Shown: positions 16,897 to 25,342 of the stretch, piece by piece | How the letters are laid out: every line of letters starts with the position of its first letter | Numbering within the stretch: position 1 is the first letter of the stretch | Assembly: GCA_021804355.1 (NCBI GenBank) | Contig: JAJZHP010000008.1 | Location: 1-39,875, forward strand | DNA: 39,875 nucleotides | From: Pseudomonadota bacterium | GTDB taxonomy: Bacteria > Pseudomonadota > Gammaproteobacteria > Pseudomonadales > Moraxellaceae | Reading direction: 5' to 3' | Notes under the pieces: model-generated | What the model was told of the DNA's origin: nothing | Database searches by the model: none | What the model saw: only the letters and a program-made list of their open reading frames with translations | Made by a program: the position numbers and the translations under genes

Positions 16897-18009
16897 TCAA
16901 GCAGTTCCCCAGAGGAACAGGGAATTTAATATAGGAGCCTGTTTCATCTGTTCTATGTGCAGAATCCGGAACTCAGGCAGGGTGCAATCACGGAGAAATG
17001 AGCCGTGATAGGGAGAGCCTTGGGCACTGATGATGGCACGTACACGGGGGGCTTCCGGAATCGATGTTCTATGCGTCACCACAGCAATTTCCTGACTAGC
17101 TAAACGAACCAGAACGCCAGGGGGAAAGGGGGAGAGTACCTGAGAGAAAGCCTGGTAAAGCGATGGGTTTTGTATTTCCATGGCCAGTACCTGCTGGGCC
17201 TGGCCGACGGAAAGACGCTCACGGTAAGCACGATTGGAAATCAAAGCCGTGTAACGTTCAGCCAGGTTGAGAACTTGTGCCTCGACGAGTACCTCTGGGC
17301 AGCTTTGACCTAAGGGGTATCCGGATCCATCTTCTTTTTCATGATGCTGCTGAATGATGTTCAGACAGAAGGCATCGGTAATACCCGCTTGGATGGCAGT
17401 ATCAACAGCTAAGTCAGGATGTTTACGCAACACGGATCGTTGCTCATCAGAGAGCAGGCTATGAGATTCGTTAAGTATTTCCTGCAGCGATAAGTAGCCT
17501 ACGTTGGCAATGAGAGCAGCTTGGGCAGCTGACCGCAAGGATTCTTCGGGCCATTGCAGTTGACGGCCTATCAGACTGACAAAAAATGCATGCAATAAAG
17601 GTATTTTGAACGATGAGGGATTGACCGTAGACGTATGAGCCAAGGCCAGACAAGCATCAGCATCATCACGGCATAAATCCAGGATTCTTCCTGATAAGTG
17701 CTTTAGTCGTCGCTGGCTGTCTTGCTCAACCTTGAGAAAACGGGTTAAACAGATATCAGCTTCCTCAAGCAGAGCAGGGAACTCAAGAAATGGCTGTGAT
17801 TTTCGTTGGTCAGTGACGATGGCTTGTTCGGTAGAGGGGCGGGCATACATGCCGCACTCATAGAGACGTTCCAGCTGGTCCCGGGAGTCGATGACAAAAG
17901 ATTTCTGCAGCAGCAACTGGCCCTGGGCATCATAGACATTAAAGGGTATGGCTTTACCTACCTCGACCACGCCAGCACTTAGCTTGGTCATGGAAAATTC
18001 CGGCACCAT
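16897..18009 (-). CDS. HD-GYP domain protein lacking the HD dyad
   Basis: A 370-residue cytoplasmic protein. An N-terminal DUF3391-like segment (residues 10-60) precedes an HD-GYP region. The GYP block HHEKEDGSGYPLG (222-234) is intact. The conserved HD of the AALLHDIGK motif is replaced (AALIANVGY, A168-N169), and the later AxRYDA Asp is changed to Thr (AERYTALISNRAYRE). H140, H197 and H222-H223 remain. HD-GYP proteins hydrolyse cyclic di-GMP using HD-bound metals, so this copy is probably catalytically weak or dead and may serve as a sensor or scaffold. The start could be ATG 18009 or ATG 17991. It lies 88 bases downstream of batD. Confidence 0.82.
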   Translation of the reverse strand: MVPEFSMTKLSAGVVEVGKAIPFNVYDAQGQLLLQKSFVIDSRDQLERLYECGMYARPSTEQAIVTDQRKSQPFLEFPALLEEADICLTRFLKVEQDSQRRLKHLSGRILDLCRDDADACLALAHTSTVNPSSFKIPLLHAFFVSLIGRQLQWPEESLRSAAQAALIANVGYLSLQEILNESHSLLSDEQRSVLRKHPDLAVDTAIQAGITDAFCLNIIQQHHEKEDGSGYPLGQSCPEVLVEAQVLNLAERYTALISNRAYRERLSVGQAQQVLAMEIQNPSLYQAFSQVLSPFPPGVLVRLASQEIAVVTHRTSIPEAPRVRAIISAQGSPYHGSFLRDCTLPEFRILHIEQMKQAPILNSLFLWGTA

Positions 18010-18097
18010 ATCAATACCTATTGAGTATGCATTTAACTAAATTCTAGTTTGTTATTCCCAATGTGCGTTGTGGTGCTCCTACGGTGTCATCCTATGT

Positions 18098-19840
18098 CTA
18101 GGGATAGAGTTCATTCAGTATCGGAGGACGACGCTGGTCTGATGCGCGATGAGCAGTCAGGGTCAAGGTTTCTGCACGGGCATCGCTCTTCCAAGTTTGC
18201 CCGGTAAAGCAGGCACGATCGAGCTGCAGTACCCACGATTGGTGTTGGGGATCATCTAACCGGCGAGCCAAGTTCTGCAGTCCAGAGGGAGGGTCGCTAG
18301 GCCACATGCATCTCCCCCAGGCGAGAAGATGTTGGCGGGCAGCTATGGCATCGTTCTGCTGGCAGGCTTGCAGAAATAACTGGTGTTCACTTTGAGCTTG
18401 CAGATTGCTCGTGATGGAGCTGATGTCATGGTGCGTAGCGGTGCTGGCCTTGCGGGCAAGATTCCGTTGTCTGCGCAGGAAACCTAGATGCACTATCCAG
18501 CCTAGGGCCAGTGCTGCACTGGTCGATGGCCATAGCCAGGAAGGCAGGCTGCGGGAGCGCATGGGTTGGAGGGTGGCAGTGTACGGGGAGGGATTCCTAG
18601 GAGGTAATGCCGAGAGAGAGGGACTGCCGGCATTGCTTGTGCTTGCCAAAATATCCAGGGACTGGGCGGGCCATACAGTATCGCGTATTTTTTGTTGTTG
18701 TGTATCCCACCAGCTTAGGTGCAGGGCTGGGATTTCATAATGCCCAGGCGTTGAGGCCAGTAAGGCCAGGTTCTGGTCACTGCTGCCCAGGGCATGGTCC
18801 TGATCCAGCCTGTTATCCAGCTTGACGGGGTCAGGATACACTTTGATGCCGGCAGGAAGTTTGAGCAACGAGCCAAGATCAGGTAGCGAAGCCGCGGAGA
18901 TGCCCGTGGCTTCCATGTGAATATGGAGTGTCAGTGGTTCGCCGGATCTAACCTGTTGGTTACTAGGCTGCCATTGTAACTGCAGGGACAGATTTGAGGT
19001 GGGCAATAAAGGGTGTCCCACAGCATCCAGTGGCCAGGGCAATACCTTAAACGTTAAGGTTTTGCCCTGAAGGTGTACAGCTTGCATAGCTCCCATGGAG
19101 CTGGCAAAAGGAAAGTTTCCAAAAAATGAAGAGGGATGCGTTTTATCTTCAACCTGTGCGTCCAGAACAGGACCGGGCAGTGCAATATTGCCCTGTCGTT
19201 GCGGAATTAACAGATAGTGGCGGGTAATGACCTGATAGGGGATGCCTTGCAGGGTTTCTTCGTTTTGCTGATCCTTGCCCAGGGTTTGTACCAGCATGTC
19301 TGGAGTGGGCTGCAGATCCAGACTTGCTTGGTACAGAGGTTCGTCGGTATAGATATGTACCGTCAGGAGGATACTGCTCTGTACATAACCCGTACTTTGG
19401 TCCAGAGTTTCGGTGATGAATGGCGAGGAGGGGCTAGCAGCGCTGGGTTGTGATGGTGTCGCCTGACCCTGAGCACTACGCTGGGCATTGACGGTTAACG
19501 CCAGGGGTTGGGAATGATCACTCCCCCAGAGCAGAGCAGGAATGCTGAGCGTACCCGCATGGCGCGGTGCCAAGGTGAGTTGTACTTGAGTTTGTTCAGA
19601 CATGGACCCATTGATGATTTGCAGGCTGGTGCCACGGTTGCTGCCAATAATGTCAAAATCATGCCTTAAGGGGGTAAGATCAGGATCACCAGCAAGACTG
19701 CCATGATGTAGCAAGCTGAGCTGAACTGTTTCGCCCAGACTGATTTGCGACCGATCCAGGCTGGCCTCAACCTGAGCTAGCGATATGGGGGTCTGGGTCA
19801 GCAAGAGCGTACTAAAAAGGATGCGCCAGAGAAGTTTCAT
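18098..19840 (-). CDS. batD: BatD-family periplasmic protein
   Basis: A 580-residue protein. The N-terminal signal peptide (MKLLWRILFSTLLLTQTPIS) is followed by a large periplasmic Ig-like/BatD region starting VEASLDRSQISLGETVQLSL. Near residue 430 there is a transmembrane helix (LWPSTSAALALGWIVHLGFL), then a cytoplasmic tail. This is the usual BatD layout. Bat proteins were first linked to aerotolerance in Bacteroides and to stress and virulence in other bacteria; the mechanism is not settled. It overlaps batC by four bases (ATGG/stop junction) and is the last gene of the seven-gene Bat cluster. Confidence 0.9.
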   Translation of the reverse strand: MKLLWRILFSTLLLTQTPISLAQVEASLDRSQISLGETVQLSLLHHGSLAGDPDLTPLRHDFDIIGSNRGTSLQIINGSMSEQTQVQLTLAPRHAGTLSIPALLWGSDHSQPLALTVNAQRSAQGQATPSQPSAASPSSPFITETLDQSTGYVQSSILLTVHIYTDEPLYQASLDLQPTPDMLVQTLGKDQQNEETLQGIPYQVITRHYLLIPQRQGNIALPGPVLDAQVEDKTHPSSFFGNFPFASSMGAMQAVHLQGKTLTFKVLPWPLDAVGHPLLPTSNLSLQLQWQPSNQQVRSGEPLTLHIHMEATGISAASLPDLGSLLKLPAGIKVYPDPVKLDNRLDQDHALGSSDQNLALLASTPGHYEIPALHLSWWDTQQQKIRDTVWPAQSLDILASTSNAGSPSLSALPPRNPSPYTATLQPMRSRSLPSWLWPSTSAALALGWIVHLGFLRRQRNLARKASTATHHDISSITSNLQAQSEHQLFLQACQQNDAIAARQHLLAWGRCMWPSDPPSGLQNLARRLDDPQHQSWVLQLDRACFTGQTWKSDARAETLTLTAHRASDQRRPPILNELYP

Positions 19841-20601
19841 GGTAATTCCTGAGAGCGATGTCTGAGCTGATGTTCGATCATAAATTCGCGTTGTAACAGT
19901 TCCCCCGGAGCATCAGGCAGACTGCGGAGCCACTGTTGCTGTTCCCGTTGCAGGTCACTGGGTGGGCGGGACAGAGGTTCAGGTGAGTTTGTTCCTGAAG
20001 TTGGCCTCGATTTATTATCCTGCGCTGTAGCGGGGGAAAGTGATGATTTATTTTCAGGGGACTGCTGAGCATGAGTTGAGGATGGATCAGCTTGTGCTGC
20101 TGTGCCCTTGCCTGTTTTGGATGAGGACGATGTAGATTTTTGACGGGGCGACTTGGATGGAGGCTGTTGCTCGTTGTTGGGGGTGTCTTTAGGTGTTTGG
20201 GGTGGGTGCGGAGGCTGTTTCAGTGCGCGTTCGACCAACTCCCGGTTATGGCGTGCATCACGATGATGAGGGTTAAGCGACAAAGCCGTGTCGTAGGCTT
20301 TGATAGCTCTTTTCAGGTCACCCATATGTGCTAGTGCATTGCCCTGGTTATATGAAGCATCCGCGTTACGCACAGAGCTTAAGTCCTGAACAGCCTTAGC
20401 ATACTGGCCAGCTAGCGACTCAGCATAGGCTTTGCGGAACGGGTCATGATAGCGTCTAGCAGCCGCTTGAAGTTGGCCTTGTTGTAAGAGAACATCGCCT
20501 TGTTGGTCAGCATTTTTCCATAAGGAAACGTAAGGCCAGCTTGCTGCCCAGGCAGAAGATGTGAGGATCAGCAGTAGCAGCATGCACAGCATCGTTTTCA
20601 T
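19837..20601 (-). CDS. batC: BatC-like TPR protein
   Basis: A 254-residue protein with an N-terminal signal or anchor (MKTMLCMLLLLILTSSAWA). TPR repeats follow: ADQQGDVLLQQGQLQAAARR, a degenerate FRKAYAESLAGQYAKAVQDL, and ASYNQGNALAHMGDLKRAI / AYDTALSLNPHHRDARHN. After that comes a long low-complexity Pro/Ser/Gln/Lys tail (about residues 145-215) and a short conserved end LRSLPDAPGELLQREFMIE, typical of VWA-BatB/BatC partners. The ATG at 20601 is chosen because it yields the signal peptide and a four-base overlap with batB. It probably acts as a protein-interaction adaptor for the VWA proteins. Confidence 0.88.
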   Translation of the reverse strand: MKTMLCMLLLLILTSSAWAASWPYVSLWKNADQQGDVLLQQGQLQAAARRYHDPFRKAYAESLAGQYAKAVQDLSSVRNADASYNQGNALAHMGDLKRAIKAYDTALSLNPHHRDARHNRELVERALKQPPHPPQTPKDTPNNEQQPPSKSPRQKSTSSSSKTGKGTAAQADPSSTHAQQSPENKSSLSPATAQDNKSRPTSGTNSPEPLSRPPSDLQREQQQWLRSLPDAPGELLQREFMIEHQLRHRSQELP

Positions 20602-21602
20602 AGCCAACCCCAACGCGCTAAAAACGCAACTAGGCCCACGATCAATGGTAAGAGCCAAATGCCGCCATTATTCGCCTCGCTACCCTGGGCTTGGGTTGCT
20701 TGGCCAGTTTGCCAGGGTGTTGAAGGCTTGAGTAACTGAGGAAATAGAAGCGGTAATTGTTCAAGCCGGACATAGCTGCCTCCGCCACTTTGCGCGAGTT
20801 GCTGCAGCAGAGGTTCGTTCAGGCGAGCTATAGCAGGGTGGCCCTGGCTATCGGTCATCCATGAGGATGTACTCAGATGCCAAGGAGCGCCCTGAGGTGA
20901 ACCTACCCCCACGACATCCACGATAATACCTTGAGATTTGAGTCGTACGGCAGTCTGCAACGCACTACGCTGGTCGGAGTAACCGTCGGTAAAAACAACG
21001 ATATGCTCTTGTTGCGCTGGAATGCCTTGTAGAAGATTTTGCGCCTGAATTAGTGCGGGGGTTAATAAGTCGCCTGCACTGGGCATGATATCGGGCTTGA
21101 GTGCAGGTAACAGATGACGCAGGGTATTCGCGTCATCGGTCAGTGGCGCGACGATATAGGCTTCATCGCTGAAAGCAATAAGTCCGATGCGTGAACCATG
21201 GATAGCCGTTAGCAGATCATCCATGCCATATCGAGCTCTGACGGCTCGTGAGGGTGATAAGTCGGCAGCCGACATTGACGGAGAAAGATCCATGATCAGG
21301 ACGATAGACGCTGGAGATTTAAACATAGGGACAGGGTTCACCTGCCAGCTGGGGCCAGCCAGGGCCAGTACAGCCAAGGTCCATGCAGATGCCAGCCAGA
21401 ACCAGGGGGATGGTGCCTGATGCGCAGATGCTTCCTGTGACAAACGTAAGAGGGGCAGTAAATGGGGGTCAATCACGGCATCCCATCGACTCCGCCGTGA
21501 ACGACGATAGGCTAACCAGATCAGCAGTCCCCATAAGGGCAATAACGCAAGTAGCCACCAGGGATAGAGAAAATGAAAAAGTGATAGATCGTGTAACATC
21601 AT
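20598..21602 (-). CDS. batB: BatB-like von Willebrand factor A membrane protein
   Basis: A 334-residue protein. Two N-terminal hydrophobic segments (FLYPWWLLALLPLWGLLIWL, then SPWFWLASAWTLAVLALAG) precede a VWA domain and a C-terminal helix (GGIWLLPLIVGLVAFLARWG). The VWA metal-site motif is present as MDLSPSMS, with a further TDGYSD. The MIDAS binds a divalent cation and mediates protein contacts. It overlaps batC and batA by four bases on either side. The order and domain pattern match Bat operons of Pseudomonas and Leptospira. Confidence 0.9.
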   Translation of the reverse strand: MMLHDLSLFHFLYPWWLLALLPLWGLLIWLAYRRSRRSRWDAVIDPHLLPLLRLSQEASAHQAPSPWFWLASAWTLAVLALAGPSWQVNPVPMFKSPASIVLIMDLSPSMSAADLSPSRAVRARYGMDDLLTAIHGSRIGLIAFSDEAYIVAPLTDDANTLRHLLPALKPDIMPSAGDLLTPALIQAQNLLQGIPAQQEHIVVFTDGYSDQRSALQTAVRLKSQGIIVDVVGVGSPQGAPWHLSTSSWMTDSQGHPAIARLNEPLLQQLAQSGGGSYVRLEQLPLLFPQLLKPSTPWQTGQATQAQGSEANNGGIWLLPLIVGLVAFLARWGWL

Positions 21603-22552
21603 GCTCTCCTCCCTAGCAGGACCAAGGGAAGACTAAGCAGGAGCGCCAACGTCAGAGGCCAGGCGAAGTACTCCTGACGAGGTTGATACCACAGGTTATG
21701 ACCTTTGACCGGTTCGAGCTGGTCAATGCGGCTATAAACGGATTGTAAGGCTCTGGCGTCTGTTGCACGAAAATAAAGACCACCTGTGATCTTGGCGATG
21801 GCCTGCAAGGTAGGTTCATCCAGATCGGTATTGCCTGAAGTTCCAAAAAATCCAGGTTCAACAGCGGCCCCCACCCCGATGGTGTAGATGCGCAAATGAT
21901 TCGCGGCGGCTATGCGAGCTGCATCGATGGGCGGCATCAGTCCAGCATCATTGCCTCCATCCGTCAGCAGGATGAGCAGAGCAGACCCTGCCGAATGAGA
22001 AGAATTCAAGCGCTTGAGGGCCAATCCGATGGCATCGCCTATGGCGGTTTGGGTGCCCGCTTCACCAATCATGGCATGTTGCAGAAAATCGTTGGCAGCC
22101 TGCGTATCCAAGGTGAGGGGCGTTTGCAGGTAGGGGTGAGTGCCGAAAACGATCAACCCGATCTGGTCACCATGGCGATGGGCAATGAAGCTGCCAGCCA
22201 CCTGTTTGACCACCTCTAAGCGGCTGGTCTGATGTGCCATGTCCTGAGTCGCCATGGAGCCTGATACGTCGACAGCCAGCATCAGTTTGCGTCCTGCCCC
22301 CGGTAGTGCCTGGGGTTGCCCCAACCATTGCGGTCGCATGGCAGATAACACCAGAAGGATCCACAGCACAGTAAACAGGAGGTGATAAATTTTAGGGGCA
22401 GGGTTATCTGTGTCATGATTGCTGAACTGTAACTGTGCGAAAAAGGGAACAAAAATGGCTTCCTGAACGGGTTGTGAAGCAGGAAAGTAGCGGCGACACA
22501 GCCAGGGTAAGGGTAAGGCCAACACCATCCAAGGCCAATCCAGATGTATCAT
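21599..22552 (-). CDS. batA: BatA-like von Willebrand factor A membrane protein
   Basis: A 317-residue protein. The N-terminal helix (LDWPWMVLALPLPWL) is followed by a second hydrophobic segment (YHLLFTVLWILLVLSAMRPQ). The VWA domain has a complete MIDAS (AVDVSGSMATQDM) and TDGGNDAG, and there is a C-terminal helix (FAWPLTLALLLSLPLVLLG). The ATG at 22552 gives the family N-terminus and the four-base overlap with the DUF4381 gene. A longer reading to 22699 would overlap that gene and is rejected. Confidence 0.92.
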   Translation of the reverse strand: MIHLDWPWMVLALPLPWLCRRYFPASQPVQEAIFVPFFAQLQFSNHDTDNPAPKIYHLLFTVLWILLVLSAMRPQWLGQPQALPGAGRKLMLAVDVSGSMATQDMAHQTSRLEVVKQVAGSFIAHRHGDQIGLIVFGTHPYLQTPLTLDTQAANDFLQHAMIGEAGTQTAIGDAIGLALKRLNSSHSAGSALLILLTDGGNDAGLMPPIDAARIAAANHLRIYTIGVGAAVEPGFFGTSGNTDLDEPTLQAIAKITGGLYFRATDARALQSVYSRIDQLEPVKGHNLWYQPRQEYFAWPLTLALLLSLPLVLLGRRA

Positions 22553-23013
22553 GCTGACCTCTTCAGAAAAGCATAAGCGCCCGCCAGCCAGGCTTCCCGA
22601 AACTGGGGTGTAGCCCCGCCAAAGGCTGCCTTCAAGAGTTGGGTTCCTGCCTCCCCAGACCAGTCTTGACCGCCTTGTTGGATGACGAAATCCACCCAAG
22701 CTGTACCCGTTAGTGCGGCTACACGATCATGTCCATAGCGTTGGATAGCAAAACGCCTGAGCAGGTTTTCCAGTCCAGCAGCGAGAGCGGTAGGGTCATC
22801 GCGGGTAGCAAGGTCTAAGCGTTCTAGCTCACGGCGTACGGTGACGGAGAGCCGTCGGTAAGGTTGGCGACCTCGGTAAATCAACCATGCCACTAGCGCC
22901 ATGATGAGTAGCCCTAAAAACCACCACCCTGCAGCCAGAGGCCAATACCCTGCTGGCGGTGGACGATGGTCAGGAGCTAACAGGTTTATCCATGCCGGAG
23001 TTGCGGAGGTCAT
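22549..23013 (-). CDS. DUF4381 family protein of the Bat cluster
   Basis: A 154-residue protein. It has a short N-terminus ending in Pro-rich APDHRPPPAGYWPLAAGWW, one transmembrane helix (WFLGLLIMALVAWLIYRG), and a conserved soluble tail (LRRFAIQRYGHDRVAALTG, then WVDFVIQQGG). This is the DUF4381 pattern usually found between the DUF58 and batA genes. It probably anchors or bridges the DUF58 and VWA proteins; the role is not established. It overlaps both neighbours by four bases. Confidence 0.9.
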   Translation of the reverse strand: MTSATPAWINLLAPDHRPPPAGYWPLAAGWWFLGLLIMALVAWLIYRGRQPYRRLSVTVRRELERLDLATRDDPTALAAGLENLLRRFAIQRYGHDRVAALTGTAWVDFVIQQGGQDWSGEAGTQLLKAAFGGATPQFREAWLAGAYAFLKRSA

Positions 23014-23906
23014 GGGCAGGTCCTCAGCATATTCGATAAGGTTTGATCCAGAGTTTCATCGGTCGATAAACTGATACACGCCATACCGAGTAATTGGCAG
23101 GTTTTTTTCAGCTGAGTATCCCGTTCAGCCCATGCAGTTTGCCAAGTTTGACGGGCGTTGTCGCCCTGTACCCATCTGAGTTGACCGGGGATGCCCAGCT
23201 GAAAACGGCCGTTCGGCAGTCCCTGTTTCTCCAGAGGATCTTCCAGTTTAAGTAATCGGCATTCGACACGGCTGGATAAGTGAGCCAAGGCTTGAGACAA
23301 GGTATCATCGACGAGAAAAAAATCGCTGAGGACATAGACCAGACTGCCGGCATGAACCAGGGGATAGATCTGTCGCAAGGCACTGACTAAGCTCGCCATT
23401 TGGGGCACCCCAGGTGAACGAGGCTGATACTCAACCATAGCTTGCAGGATAGGGAGCAGGCCCGCTTCTCTCCCACGAGGTGGTGAAATCCAGGAAGGGC
23501 TGGCCTCCCGACAAAGACAGGCACCCAGGCGATCCCCCCCGAGGCTTGCAATCCATCCTAAAAGTGCAGCAGCACGGAGCGCCAGCGTGGACTTAAGTTG
23601 CTGACGACTGCCAAAAAACAAACCTGGGTGTAGATGGATGACCAACCAGACGGGACGTTCGCGTTCTTCACGGAAGAGTTTGATGTGCGGTTTTCCTCTT
23701 CTTGCGGTGACACGCCAGTCCATGGCACGAACATCATCGCCCTCGGCATAGGGGCGAACCTCCTCAAACTCCAGTCCTCGGCCTCGTTGAGCGCTACGAT
23801 AGGCTCCCTGTAGCCTGGTTAAGACCGAGGCGGGTGGGTGCAGGCTCAGCCCCTGAACACGAGCACGTATGGCCATCAGTTCAGCCAGGTCAGGTTGCAG
23901 ATTCAC
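23010..23906 (-). CDS. DUF58 family protein of the Bat cluster
   Basis: A 298-residue soluble protein with the DUF58 core RRGKPHIKLFREERERP preceded by GDDVRAMDWRVT. DUF58 members contain a VWA-like fold. Here the usual D-x-S-x-S metal motif after the core is degenerate (VIHLHPGLFFGS), so metal binding is doubtful. That is common but not universal in the family. DUF58 proteins pair with the MoxR AAA+ ATPase encoded immediately upstream, and the genes overlap by four bases. Confidence 0.9.
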   Translation of the reverse strand: MNLQPDLAELMAIRARVQGLSLHPPASVLTRLQGAYRSAQRGRGLEFEEVRPYAEGDDVRAMDWRVTARRGKPHIKLFREERERPVWLVIHLHPGLFFGSRQQLKSTLALRAAALLGWIASLGGDRLGACLCREASPSWISPPRGREAGLLPILQAMVEYQPRSPGVPQMASLVSALRQIYPLVHAGSLVYVLSDFFLVDDTLSQALAHLSSRVECRLLKLEDPLEKQGLPNGRFQLGIPGQLRWVQGDNARQTWQTAWAERDTQLKKTCQLLGMACISLSTDETLDQTLSNMLRTCP

Positions 23907-24901
23907 GGTGCAGGAACCCTGGATAATATCTCGTTGATACAGTCGGCCACCGTGACACCTTGCGCTTGCGCCGAATAATCAAGCAATAGTCGGTGGCGCA
24001 AGACATCAGGTAACAGTGCCTGTACATCTTCGGGGCTGACATAGTCTCGATGCTGCAGCCAGGCTCGTGCACGGGCACCCCGTTCAAGGGCCAGCGCCGC
24101 TCGAGGGCTGGCCCCCCAGCGTAACCATGATTTTAGTTGGCTACTATAGGCGGCTGGTCGGTGTGTAGCGTCAATGAGGGCGGCGATGTACTCTTCGACA
24201 CTGGGAACAAGGGTTAAGCCCAAGACCTCCTGGCGGGCAGCGAGCATATTTTCAGCCGTCAGAGGTTGTATCATTGCTGCGCTGATATGGGTAGCCATCG
24301 CCTCCTGTCGAGCCAAAGCCATGATCAAACGGAGGGTGGCGCGGTCAGGATAATCTACCAGTACATGGAGCATGAATCGGTCCAGCTGCGCTTCAGGCAG
24401 AGGGTAAGTTCCTTCATGTTCCAGCGGGTTTTGTGTCGCCATCACCATAAACATGGGGGGGAGCGGGTAAGTAGCGTTGCCTACGCTGATCTGTCGTTCG
24501 GCCATCGCTTCTAGCAGTGCTGATTGGACTTTGGCTGGGGCGCGGTTGATTTCATCCGCCAGTATCAGTTGGTGGAACAGTGGGCCTCGCTGAAACGTGA
24601 AGCTGCTTGTTTCAGGGCGATAGATATCAGATCCGGTCAGATCAGAAGGTAGCATGTCAGGCGTGAATTGCAGGCGCTGAAAACTGCCTTGTAGGCCGCG
24701 AGCCAGGGTTTTAATGGCCCGAGTTTTAGCCAGACCGGGAGGGCCTTCAACCAGCAGGTGTCCATCTGCCAATAGTGCGATCAGCATACGTTCAATCAGG
24801 ATATCCTGGCCCAGGATTTCATGTTGCAAATAGCTGCGAAGCTCCTCCATAGCCTGTTGCAGGCTACGAGTTTCAGTCGCCGGGGGCACACTCTCAATCA
24901 C
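23903..24901 (-). CDS. MoxR-family AAA+ ATPase
   Basis: A 332-residue ATPase. Walker A is GPPGLAKT, Walker B LILADEINRAPAKVQSALLE, sensor 1 MVMATQNPLEHEGTYPLPEA, and an arginine-finger region follows (EAQLDRFMLHV). MoxR proteins act as chaperone-like ATPases for VWA-domain partners and metal-protein maturation. It heads the Bat operon. I prefer the GTG at 24901, preceded by GAGG eight bases upstream; a TTG at 24931 is an alternative with no visible ribosome binding site. It is followed by six Bat genes with four-base overlaps, so a single transcript is likely. Confidence 0.92.
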   Translation of the reverse strand: MIESVPPATETRSLQQAMEELRSYLQHEILGQDILIERMLIALLADGHLLVEGPPGLAKTRAIKTLARGLQGSFQRLQFTPDMLPSDLTGSDIYRPETSSFTFQRGPLFHQLILADEINRAPAKVQSALLEAMAERQISVGNATYPLPPMFMVMATQNPLEHEGTYPLPEAQLDRFMLHVLVDYPDRATLRLIMALARQEAMATHISAAMIQPLTAENMLAARQEVLGLTLVPSVEEYIAALIDATHRPAAYSSQLKSWLRWGASPRAALALERGARARAWLQHRDYVSPEDVQALLPDVLRHRLLLDYSAQAQGVTVADCINEILSRVPAP

Positions 24902-25000
24902 GTTGTCATCCTCATGAAGTAACCGCAACAAATGGTAAGAATATTGGCAGTTAGATGGGGCTTAATTTTTATTTATCCAGTCGTGCACATAATTTCATTG

Positions 25001-25228
25001 TTAGCTACTGTCATATTCTTCGTGGGTTGTTAGCGGCTGTGTAAAACCGCCTGATTCTGCAGCGTAATTTTGCAGGCTGCTCACGGGATTAGCCACACAG
25101 GCCAGTGAAGGGGATGGCGATAGCGGTGATAGTTCGGGTGGAAGCTGGAGTGGTAGTGATACCTCGGCGACATCGGCAGATAAAGTTGCGCTGTAATGGT
25201 GTCTAGGGCGACGCCTGGCAGTGATCAT
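25001..25228 (-). CDS. Uncertain small ORF with low-complexity Pro/Ser content
   Basis: A 75-codon reading frame starting at ATG 25228, seventeen bases from an FNR/ANR box. The product has a basic start (MITARRRPRHHYSATL), then a Pro/Ser/Leu-rich middle and a polar end. I see no ribosome binding site and no recognisable domain. It may be real, or chance coding in a regulatory region. It lies between the moxR leader and the WS/DGAT promoter region. Confidence 0.3.
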   Translation of the reverse strand: MITARRRPRHHYSATLSADVAEVSLPLQLPPELSPLSPSPSLACVANPVSSLQNYAAESGGFTQPLTTHEEYDSS

Positions 25229-25238
25229 GTGTTCACTG
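25219..25238. promoter_or_regulatory. 20-bp palindrome, candidate repressor operator
   Basis: CAGTGA (25219-25224) and TCACTG (25233-25238) form perfect six-base arms around eight bases. The right half contains TGTTCAC. The inverse half GTGAACA recurs at 25293. This suggests a dimeric regulator site, possibly of the TetR type. The identification is by symmetry only. Confidence 0.45.
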
Positions 25239-25243
25239 AATTA

Positions 25244-25257
25244 TTGATCTAGATCAA
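25244..25257. promoter_or_regulatory. Consensus FNR/ANR box
   Basis: TTGATCTAGATCAA is a perfect 14-bp match to the FNR/ANR consensus TTGAT-N4-ATCAA. Its centre is about 92 bases upstream of the WS/DGAT ATG. If it were a class II activator site at -41.5, transcription would start near 25292, and a TAATCA at 25284-25289 could serve as a -10. It may instead control the divergent small ORF. The match is seen directly; the function is inference. Confidence 0.75.
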
Positions 25258-25292
25258 TTTCAACTCCGGACTCTGGTGTAGCCTAATCAGAA

Positions 25293-25308
25293 GTGAACAA
25301 ATGTACAC
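25293..25308. promoter_or_regulatory. Near-palindromic operator-like site GTGAACAAATGTACAC
   Basis: The halves GTGAACA and TGTACAC are inverted with one mismatch and two bases between them. The site lies 35 bases upstream of the WS/DGAT start and just downstream of the predicted -10 region, where a repressor would act. It shares the GTGAACA half with 25230-25236 on the other strand. Confidence 0.45.
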
Positions 25309-25342
25309 TAATGATCAGGCCCGTTAGCCATGGAGATTAGCC

